DNA of 64,000 nucleotides, from positions 124,001 to 188,000 of the forward strand of contig VKHL01000020.1 of the NCBI GenBank assembly GCA_015146655.1, given 5' to 3'. Made by a program: the position numbers and the translations under genes. The notes beneath the pieces were generated by a model. It ran no database searches. It was not told where the DNA came from and saw only the letters and a program-made list of their open reading frames with translations. The first letter of the stretch is position 1, and each line of letters opens with the position of its first letter. The DNA is from Ochromonas danica (Eukaryota > Sar > Chrysophyceae > Chromulinales > Chromulinaceae). This document shows, piece by piece, positions 55,924-64,000 of this stretch.

Positions 55924-58900
55924 ATGAGACTATTGCCTTCTAGCTTGCCCACCTGCTCTTTGCTGCTGGTCTGCTTGACAATGATGATGCTTAGGAGAAG
56001 TCATGCTCTTCGGCTAGCTTGTCGATCCTCGGCAAGTCTCTATGCTGCCAGCCCTTGCCCCTCGAAGACCTCCTCCTCCGCCACCTCCATGTCCACCTTG
56101 GCCACGACCACCGCGACAAACTCGAAAGGTCCCTTCGGCTTGGGATGGCTAAAGAATCTCATGCCACGGTTTGGATTTCGCAATTCCCAAGGATCTACCA
56201 TGTCTCTGCACTCCACTTCCACTGCTGGATCCACTGCTGCCACACTGAACAGCAACGATGATCCCCTCCTAGCGAAGAAGAAGACCCCCGTGGAACACTT
56301 CCGCAAGGACTACAAGCCAAGCCCGTATACGATCAAAGACATCTTTCTCGACTTCGACTTGGATGAGAGTGTGACAACAGTGTGTGCGAAGAGTCAGGTC
56401 TACCTCTCGGAGGGTGAGCGAGGAGCTGACTTGGTGCTCAACGGCGAAGAACTCACTCTGGTTAGCCTGGCAATCAACTCTCAACCTCTCACCTCTGCAG
56501 ACTATCAGTATGTCGAGGATCAGCTCACCATCTCTGGAAGTGCCATCGAGCGTCTGGTAGGAGGAGGAGGAGGAGGAGGAGGAAGCGTTTCCTTCGAGTT
56601 GGAGACAGTGGTCACCATCCATCCAGACAAGAACCTCGCCCTCTCAGGCCTCTACAAGTCCAGCGCGACCACTTTGCTCTCCACTCAATGTGAGGCTATG
56701 GGCTTCCGTCGCATCACCTTCTCTTTGGACCGCCCGGATGTCTTGAGTCGCTATCGAGTTCGACTTGTGGCAGATCGCGAGCGATACCCTCTGCTGCTGT
56801 CCAATGGCAATCGCATTGAGCAGGGAGACTTACCAGGGACTAACAAGCATTACGCAGTGTGGGAAGACCCCTTCCCAAAGCCTTCTTATCTCTTTGCCTT
56901 GGTGGCAGGGCAGTTGGGTGGAGTACACGATAGCTACACGACTCGCAGTGGTAGAGAAGTCTCTCTCGCAGTCTATAGCGATCCTCGACATGCTGATAAA
57001 CTACAACATGCTCTGTTCTCGTTAAAAGAAAGCATGAAATGGGATGAGGATACCTTTGGTCTGGAATGTGATTTGGATAACTTCAATGTGGTCGCCACGG
57101 ATGACTTCAACATGGGAGCTATGTAAGACCACCACTGCCACAGCTTAACCCACCTCTCTTGTCTTACTCCTCTCTTCTGCTATTAGGGAGAATAAAGGCT
57201 TGAATATCTTTAACTCGGCGTACATCCTGGCAGACCCAGCCTCTGCTACCGACGCTGACTACGATCGAGTCTTGGGCGTTATCGGCCACGAGTACTTCCA
57301 CAACTGGAGTGGTAAGTAGTCAGTGTATTATGTCGTATGCTTCTTGGTTTTGCTCTTAACAAACTATCTGTGATGTGGTATGGTATCTGCGGTCTGGTAT
57401 GGTGCTGTATTGCAGGCAATCGAGTCACTGTTCGCGATTGGTTTCAGCTCACATTGAAGGAAGGCTTGACAGTCTTTCGTGATCAGGTGAGCTCTTTAAC
57501 CAACACTAACACTGTTTTCAATCGACCTCTTTGAATCAACGGATGAAAATTGAATTCAATCACTTGCTTGTCCGTAGTGGTTCTCTGCGGATAAAACAAG
57601 TGCTGCAGTGAAGCGCATTGAGGATGTGCGTGGATTGAGAAGTCGACAGTTTGCTGAAGATGCCTCACCAATGGCCCACCCTATCCGCCCTGAATCATAT
57701 ATCTCTATGGATAACTTCTGTAAGCTTTGTCATTTATTTCTCTTTGTTCCATGTTCTCATCTCAGATCATCTCTGTAGACACGTCAACGGTCTATTCAAA
57801 GGGTGCGGAAGTAGTTGGCATCTATAAGACGTTGTTAGGTACCGAAGGGTTTAAGAAGGGATTGGCCCTGTACTTCGAGCGACATGATGGCCAGGCGGTC
57901 ACCTGCGATGATTTCCGTCAGGCTATGGCTGATGCCAATGAGGTTGATCTCAGTCAGATGGATCGCTGGTACTCGCAAGCCGGCACTCCAGCTGTCACCA
58001 TGCGCACTTCTTATGATGCATCAGAGAAACGCTTCACTATTACTGCCTCCCAGCATTACCCTGCTCTTCCTGGCCAGCGTCAGCAGGAAGGGAGTTGTGA
58101 TGCAAGGCAGCCTGTCGTGATACCTCTCGTCACTGGTTTGCTGGCTGCAGATGGCCGCGAGTTGAGTCCTTCGCGTCTCTTGATTCTCAATGAGCAGGAG
58201 CAATCCTTCGTCTTCGATGACATCCCAGAGCCACCCATTGTTAGTACGTTACGTGATTACAGTGCTCCGGTTACCCTTGAATTGCAACAGACTCCTCAGG
58301 AGTTAGCTGTCCTCATGGCCCATGATACAGACGCATTTAATCGTTGGGAGGCGGCACAGCGTTACTACACTTCCTTCTTATTGGAGCAAGCTCGGGAACA
58401 TCCTACAGGTCCTCTCCCAGAAGAACTATTGCAGGCCATGCGAACTATTCTCCGATCTATCTCAGCTGATCGATTGCATGATATCGATCTCTCACTGCTG
58501 GCTTATGCTTTACAGTTGCCGGATTTGCTCACCTTGTTCAATATCATGCAGCCTTTAGACCTCGACTCCCTAATGTTGGCACGCAAACATGCAAAGCGGG
58601 CGATGGCGGAGGCTCTACAAGAGGATTTCCGTCGTGTCTACGACATTCTGTCTGCTGCTGCAGAACCTACCTACTTGTTTAACCCCAAGGAAGTGGGAAG
58701 ACGTCGATTGCGCAACACCTGCTTGGACTATCTCTCTACTCTGTCTGGTGCTGCTGATCACTTGCAGAGCGCTCAGCTGGCTAAGACCCAGTTCGAGGCA
58801 GCATCGTGCATGACTGATCGAATTGCGGCCCTGGCTTATTTATGTGGCCAAGGAGGTCCAGCGAGCAATGAAGCATTACAGCACTTCCATTCGCAAGCCA

Positions 58901-59292
58901 CTGGGCAGCCTTTGGTATTGAACAAATGGTTCTCAGTACAAGCCATGAGCGATGCTGAGGACTGCCTCGATCGCTTGCGTGCACTGGAGAAGCATGAGGA
59001 CTTTATTCTAACGAACCCCAATCGTGCACGATCACTCTATGCTGCAGCTGCCTCAAACATCCCTCTCTTCCACCGCAAGGATGGCGCTGGATATGAATTC
59101 ATTGCTCAGGCGGTGGTAAAGCTTGATGCAATCAATCCACAAGTAGCTGCTCGACTGGCTGGCAGTTTTGGAGGATACAAGAAGTTGGACCAAGCTCGAC
59201 GAGAGAAAGTGGAAAATCTCTTGCGAGAGCTGCAAAGTCAACATAAGCTCTCACCAGACACTTTTGAGATTGTCTCTCGATTCCTCAATTAA
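55924..59292 (+). CDS. pepN: M1-family aminopeptidase N, bacterial PepN type, with N-terminal presequence
   Basis: Five exons (55924-57122, 57187-57311, 57416-57486, 57578-57719, 57779-59292) encode about 1016 aa; introns are 64, 104, 91 and 59 bp. The catalytic set is complete: GAMENK, split by intron 1, and the zinc site [13 protein letters not shown] with the downstream Glu in [11 protein letters not shown]. Around it are [61 protein letters not shown] and [15 protein letters not shown], then the long helical C-terminus, all as in E. coli PepN and plant homologues. The first 115 residues hold a hydrophobic segment ([13 protein letters not shown]) and a Ser/Thr-rich stretch, probably plastid or mitochondrial targeting. 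It trims N-terminal residues from peptides. Its 3' end is duplicated at 62523-63106. Confidence 0.95.
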
Positions 59293-59618
59293 ATGTAATT
59301 GATAATCGTCCACAAGTACTTGTAGCTAACTAACTCATTGTCAGTTTGGTGTGGACTGCGGTATAGAGTATGTACAATAGTCTAGGCTGTTATTTATTGT
59401 ACAAGTCGTAGACTTGAGGAAGGAAGTGGTGATTACACGAAAGGCAGCGCTTTCAACACAAAAAATCGACACCAAACTCGCGAAAATGGCTTTTAAAGCC
59501 GATTTTGCTGATCAACAAACTCAGATTTTCCGAGGTCTGTGAATTTGTCTGGGTCTGGGTCTGGGTCTGGAGCACACACAGCGCACACACAGAGGCCAGA
59601 GCACAGGCTTTTCCTTTC
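58999..59618 (+). repeat. segmental duplication, copy 1 (3' end of pepN and downstream DNA)
   Basis: Bases 58999-59542 match 62523-63066 without a difference seen. Similarity then resumes to 59618, with about 36 bp more here, mostly in GGGTCT and CACACA repeats. Confidence 0.95.
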
Positions 59619-59850
59619 GCTTGCCATAGAAAACGGGTTTTAAAGTCAACTTTGCTGAAAAGCAAAGTCGCAAAAGAACCGTTGGGGTGACGGATTGTTT
59701 GACAGCACTGGTCAGGTCACAAAAACAACATTCATTGATTCGTTTTCACAAAGCATTCCCACTTAGTATGACAAAGAATGGCCGATAAAGAACAACGAAA
59801 CTCCATAAAGTATAACATAGTCAAATTTGTGGCGTCAGAATCTTGTTCAA
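59293..59850. other. pepN downstream region with GGGTCT tandem repeat
   Basis: 558 bp, the first 326 of it duplicated at the second copy. A (GGGTCT)3 run lies at about 59551-59570, and GGCTTTTAAAGCC (palindrome) at about 59487. No gene. Confidence 0.5.
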
Positions 59851-61053
59851 ATGATGTGCAGAGTTCCTCCTTATTGCTCATTGGTGAAGCTTCAGGAATT
59901 TGTGAACGCAGAGAGACGTAGAGAGACCGGACAGAAATCGACCTTGGAGTTATTCAAAATAGGAATTGCGATTGTCGTTTTCTTTGTACAATCTGATGCA
60001 ATGCGATTGTGCTTGTCCTTGTTTCTTGGATTTATGGGATGCGTGGGCCTGTGGGAAACATTGCAGCTTAAGAAATTGGAAAGAGCAGATATTTTTTTCT
60101 ATTCCGAGGTCGACGACGACGCCGTGAACTGCGCCATATGTGTGTGTGGATGTCTACCCTGGATCAATGGAATAATAAGCGTTGGCGTAGTTTGGGGTAT
60201 ATTCATGATTTATTTAGTTTTATGCAATGTTTGTGTGAGCGTACCGTTGTTTTGCTTATATCTTAGAAAATGTTTATTCAGCGAACTGAAAACGCGTGTC
60301 ATTATTATTCCAGCCGAAGCAAAAAATGATGCAACAGGACATGATGAGGAATTCGGAATCCCGCCTGCTGCAGATGCAGCGCAAGAAGATAGGATGGATG
60401 ATGCGCATGCATTTGGTGATGAAGAACTTTCTCTTAAGCTTGGATCATTGACACTGACAAATCGACTATATTCGTATGAGGATGAGACGGATGATGAAAA
60501 TATGCATCTATTGAAAGGTGAGGAGGTCGCAGGGCCGCTGATTTTTGAAGATCAAATGATTCGATATTTCCAGTATAAAATGAGACTATCTCCTGCTCAA
60601 TATTGTTATGTTCGTTGCCTTCAAGAACAAGATCGGATTGTTTTTATAAGGGCATATGTTGATGCACTGGCCACAGGGTGCAAGAATATCGCTCGTCGCA
60701 AGGAGATAATTGATTCAGGAGGAATCCGTTTACGAGTATGGAAGTTCCTTATGAACAAATGTTCATCTGATCTTCACACCACCTATCACTTGCATAGATA
60801 TGCTCACTGGGGAGAAAACGCAGGCGCCGTGAAAGTAAGCAAGTATTACTCTTCGTATACGGTAGAGCTTGCCATTTTTGGCCCTTTGGAAAGAACCGGA
60901 GGAGCTCATATTCTCTACCATGATCATCATTTGGAGCGTGTACAAGAGCGTTTGATTAAGCCATCAAGACACGTGAACAGTGTAGTAGATGTGGACGAAG
61001 AAATCGCGGACGTTGCCAACTCTGTTCTAAGAAGGCAGTGGTGGTTCTTTTAA
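59851..61053 (+). CDS. unrecognised membrane protein within the duplicated block
   Basis: Single open frame, 400 aa from ATG 59851; a later ATG at 60001 (MRLCLSLFLGFM) is possible. The N-terminal third has three or four hydrophobic segments (FKIGIAIVVFFV, LCLSLFLGFMGCVGLW, IISVGVVWGIFMIYLVLC). An acidic linker follows (EDETDDENMHLLKGEE), then a soluble domain (MIRYFQYKMRLSPAQYCYVR, RIVFIRAYVDALATGCKN). No family recognised. Because it lies between two copies of the pepN tail it may have arrived with the rearrangement, so its integrity is worth doubting. Confidence 0.5.
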   Translation: MMCRVPPYCSLVKLQEFVNAERRRETGQKSTLELFKIGIAIVVFFVQSDAMRLCLSLFLGFMGCVGLWETLQLKKLERADIFFYSEVDDDAVNCAICVCGCLPWINGIISVGVVWGIFMIYLVLCNVCVSVPLFCLYLRKCLFSELKTRVIIIPAEAKNDATGHDEEFGIPPAADAAQEDRMDDAHAFGDEELSLKLGSLTLTNRLYSYEDETDDENMHLLKGEEVAGPLIFEDQMIRYFQYKMRLSPAQYCYVRCLQEQDRIVFIRAYVDALATGCKNIARRKEIIDSGGIRLRVWKFLMNKCSSDLHTTYHLHRYAHWGENAGAVKVSKYYSSYTVELAIFGPLERTGGAHILYHDHHLERVQERLIKPSRHVNSVVDVDEEIADVANSVLRRQWWFF

Positions 61054-61261
61054 TCTGGCGAAGAAAAGGAAAACATAACATAATAGAGGAGGTGCATTTG
61101 TTTGGTGCATGGATGTTTCCTTTCAGTGCTCAATTTTTCCTTGATTCAGCCATTCTCATTACAAATGATACTTTCGGTTGGCTGGCGGGTGTGTAAATTA
61201 AGAAGTTCTTACAATGTGGGCATTTACGCATCACAAGTTAGTTTATCGAGGAGGAAAAGGT

Positions 61262-62370
61262 ATGAAGAAGCAAGAAGTTGTTGGTCTCGTGGTGGCTATC
61301 ATTCTCCAAAGGCTCTGAACGCCTGGTCCTGTCATTGGTCAGGCATTGGGTCCTTTGGCTCTCAACATGGCTGGGTTCTGCAAGAAGTTCAATGACCGCA
61401 CCAAAGGCTACGATAAGGACATCCTCCTCCCCGTCATCAAACTTTATGGTAATCACAACACCCTCTGCCATTTCTCTGTCTCCCTCGCCTCTCTCGCTCT
61501 CTCTCTCACTCTCACTGTCACGCTTTTTTGTCTCTTCTCTCTCTCTGTCCCTGGCACAGACTATTCCAATCGCACTTTCGCTTTCCTATTGAATACTCCC
61601 ACTACCTAGTCCAACAAATCATGATCAGGATCTTTCAATACACCAGCGTTATGATGACGGAGACTATACTGTAATTGGTTGATACAAACAAAAGAGAAGC
61701 GCTCAACAAACCACCTGCAAGACTATGATTCTGCATTTGAATATCTTGCCGCTGTTCTTTGGTCAACTCATGACCCAACAAGGATCGTCCCCCTCTGTTC
61801 GAATCTGCTCTTCGCTCTTCAGATTTGGAATTGTGAATGACTTATTCTCTAGGAAGAGCCTTTGTTTGATTGACATCCTTGCCATAGTTTACATAAACTG
61901 TTCCTTTGTCATCTTTCGTTTGGCTTTAATATTGGGATTGTGACGATCTGTATTGAATACTAGCATAATGATAGAAAGTGACAATACTGTAGATATGTCA
62001 CTTCAGCATTCTCCAATAAACCATTCTTCCGGCCTTCTCGACTACTATTATGATAGACAGTATTCGGAGAAGGCCATTAGAATTGATGTTTGTCAATTTG
62101 TTATGCTTCTCCTACTAGAATGCTCTTTCCTAATAGCTACGGCAGTCTCGATATGACAATTCCGCATACATTCCATTGTTCTCGCTTGTCTCATCCGAGT
62201 TAACGACTGATGATATCGCGGGCAAGATCCATGTGAAGCGAGTCTATGAGATCGCTAAGGTCAAGAAGCATCGCAACGAGCATTTGGCCAAAAACTCCTT
62301 GCTTGTACTCTTCTGTGGGAGCATCGCAGCCTCCTGCTTCTCCATGGGTGTTGAGGTCGTAGCGGATTAG
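61262..62370 (+). pseudogene. relic of mitochondrial ribosomal protein uL11 (MRPL11)
   Basis: Parts of a uL11 protein are readable in order: KKQEVVGLVVAIILQ at the start, then PGPVIGQALGPLALNMAG, FCKKFNDRTKGYDKDIL, and after a 111-bp GT-AG intron (61449-61559) DYSNRTFAFLLNTPTT. About 580 bp later come LTTDDIAGKIHVKRVYEIAK and CGSIAASCFSMGVEVVAD, the C-terminal uL11 signature. An in-frame TGA near 61317, an early TAG at 61607-61609 and the unrelated spacer before the C-terminal part indicate a broken copy of a host gene. A functional copy presumably lies elsewhere. Confidence 0.65.
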
Positions 62371-62432
62371 AACAAGCCATGGAGATAGCAGAGCGACTAC
62401 TGTAATGATGTGAGTAAGTTCTCATCTTCTTC

Positions 62433-62816
62433 ATGAAGGCAAAGGAAAGGGAAAGTGGAGATGGAAGAGGATGTATCTATAGTGAGGTGGTGAGAGAAAT
62501 AGACATGAGAGAAATAGAAAAAGACTTTATTCTAACGAACCCCAATCGTGCACGATCACTCTATGCTGCAGCTGCCTCAAACATCCCTCTCTTCCACCGC
62601 AAGGATGGCGCTGGATATGAATTCATTGCTCAGGCGGTGGTAAAGCTTGATGCAATCAATCCACAAGTAGCTGCTCGACTGGCTGGCAGTTTTGGAGGAT
62701 ACAAGAAGTTGGACCAAGCTCGACGAGAGAAAGTGGAAAATCTCTTGCGAGAGCTGCAAAGTCAACATAAGCTCTCACCAGACACTTTTGAGATTGTCTC
62801 TCGATTCCTCAATTAA
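62433..62816 (+). CDS. chimeric ORF: 30 new codons joined to duplicated PepN C-terminus
   Basis: ATG-started 127-codon frame. The first 30 residues (MKAKERESGDGRGCIYSEVV...) come from local DNA and the rest ([20 protein letters not shown] onward) is identical to the end of PepN, including the stop. It has no catalytic part, so it is probably a by-product of the duplication. Confidence 0.35.
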   Translation: MKAKERESGDGRGCIYSEVVREIDMREIEKDFILTNPNRARSLYAAAASNIPLFHRKDGAGYEFIAQAVVKLDAINPQVAARLAGSFGGYKKLDQARREKVENLLRELQSQHKLSPDTFEIVSRFLN

Positions 62817-63106
62817 ATGTAATTGATAATCGTCCACAAGTACTTGTAGCTAACTAACTCATTGTCAGTTTGGTGTGGACTGCGGTATAGAGTATGTACA
62901 ATAGTCTAGGCTGTTATTTATTGTACAAGTCGTAGACTTGAGGAAGGAAGTGGTGATTACACGAAAGGCAGCGCTTTCAACACAAAAAATCGACACCAAA
63001 CTCGCGAAAATGGCTTTTAAAGCCGATTTTGCTGATCAACAAACTCAGATTTTCCGAGGTCTGTGACTGGGTCAGCACAGAGGCCAGAGCACAGGCTTTT
63101 CCTTTC
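62523..63106 (+). repeat. segmental duplication, copy 2 (pepN tail)
   Basis: Second copy, offset 3524 bp, same orientation. It ends 42 bp before the start codon of the next gene, so it supplies that gene's proximal upstream region. Confidence 0.95.
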
Positions 63107-63147
63107 AACAGCAGGACGCTGTCATCTCAAAAGATCATTTCATCACA

Positions 63148-64000
63148 ATGGGCAATGGCCAGCATCGATACCTCACGAACAATGATGCCGTTGAAATCAT
63201 TGGAAGTGATCGTTGGACCGACCTCCGATTGAAGTTGGAGCGGCCAGGAGTGAAAGGCATCGACTTCGAACTCTTCGCCGCTATCCTGGCCTCTCGCTTT
63301 GACCGCATGGTAACCTCTCCTCCCGCTCTACACGCGCTCTTTCTTCACTCCACCCCTTCCCTGCCAATATGTGTGTGTTTTCTAGCCTGGTAATTTATGT
63401 GAAGCTGTCTTCCGAGCTTTCTCCTCGGACCCTCAAGGACGTGTTGACATGGATGTCTTTATTTCTTCTCTTGCTGTCCTATATTCCAACAACCCATCAC
63501 TTATATTGAAGTTCCTTGGGCGTATATATGAAAATGGCTATGGCGTGGTTGAGCGGCGTCGAATGGAAGAAATCCTTCTCCAGGCGTATGGCAACGAAAA
63601 ACTGCGAGCAGAACAGACCAAATGGGTCCAACTGATAGATAGCCTATTCTCTCGGAGAAGAATGGAGATCAGCTTGCGCGAGTTCGAGTCTTGGTCAGGT
63701 CCGTTAGAGCCTCTGCTAGAATGGGTAGTGAAGGTAGTGGATGTCGTGGCGGAAAGCCCTCCCACTCGACTGCTCGCACTACATCGGCGATACTCTTCTT
63801 TAACTGAGGGAGAGCAAGTGCTTCGACGCTTTCATCCTTCTACTGCCTTTCTCGAACATCTCCGTCAAGTCTTTCAATCGCGTAGTGGTGGGAGTGGTGG
63901 CGGAGGAGGAGGTGTTTGGTCTTTGGCCTCATGGCAGCGTATTACTGTCCCTCTTCACCTTCCTGCTATCCTTGCAGAAGTGATTTTTCTTGCCAAGGCG
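63148..64000 (+). CDS. MEAK7/TLDc-family-like protein, partial (cut by window end)
   Basis: Two exons seen (63148-63309, 63386-64000, still open), with a 76-bp intron. It starts MGNGQHRYLTNNDAVEII, an N-myristoylation-type start like animal MEAK7 (MGNSRS). An EF-hand-like helical region follows (FELFAAILASRFDRM, NLCEAVFRAFSSDPQGRVDM, DVFISSLAVLYSNN, SLILKFLGRIYENG). The visible part ends with SWQRITVPLHLPAILAEV, where MEAK7 proteins approach the TLDc domain. The TLDc domain itself is outside the window, so the family call is provisional. Confidence 0.5.

Overview
This window is a compact eukaryotic nuclear locus. It carries about 27 protein-coding genes on both strands, split by short GT-AG introns. 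I placed 32 introns by reading frame and family alignment; 30 are 59-114 bp and the other two are 167 and 257 bp. Several proteins open with a signal peptide followed by a transit-like segment with an aromatic or hydrophobic +1 residue: heme oxygenase (SQAF), the YjbQ-family protein (TTAF) and a fibrillin-like protein. This is the bipartite presequence of algae with secondary red-type plastids. A BBSome subunit (TTC8) implies a flagellated stage. Together these suggest a photosynthetic stramenopile (ochrophyte); the class cannot be decided from sequence alone.

Layout. 0-12 kb: a plasma-membrane-type Ca2+ ATPase, TTC8/BBS8, an unknown nuclear-looking protein, a plastid YjbQ-like protein, a two-winged-helix protein and the SSU-processome factor MPP10. 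12-24.7 kb: an unknown small protein, a fibrillin/PAP protein, clathrin light chain, an ATM1-like ABC half-transporter, an unknown protein, an HMG-box plus histone-fold protein, exosome subunit RRP46, a CDF-type cation transporter and a thioesterase-like protein that lacks the nucleophile. 24.9-28 kb: a divergent pair of paralogous glycosyltransferase-like proteins. 28-35.5 kb: two tandem paralogues with an N-myristoylation start, cNMP-binding-like domains and an interrupted RGS domain; they share a 282-bp identical tract. 36-40 kb: plant-type plastid heme oxygenase and a Gal3ST-like sulfotransferase. 41.7-45 kb: three identical tRNA-Val(AAC) genes, two of them in a 148-bp inverted repeat, around an AT-rich island with unrecognised ORFs. 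45.6-50 kb: a TOD1/MUCI70-type glycosyltransferase and another Golgi-type membrane protein. 50-59.3 kb: ARL1, a GNAT acetyltransferase, AP-1 sigma, glutamyl-tRNA synthetase and a PepN-type M1 aminopeptidase. 59-63.1 kb: a segmental duplication of the pepN 3' end flanking an unknown membrane-protein gene and a relic of mitochondrial ribosomal protein uL11. 63.1-64 kb: the start of a MEAK7/TLDc-like gene, cut by the window end.

Themes. Trans-Golgi and endosome traffic (clathrin light chain, ARL1, AP-1 sigma) and Golgi glycan synthesis (two glycosyltransferase-like paralogues, a sulfotransferase, a MUCI70-like enzyme and a further type II protein) are both well represented. The most unusual proteins are the paired cNMP-RGS proteins. 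They join membrane anchoring, regulatory ligand-binding folds and a G-protein regulator in one chain, and they show signs of recent gene conversion.
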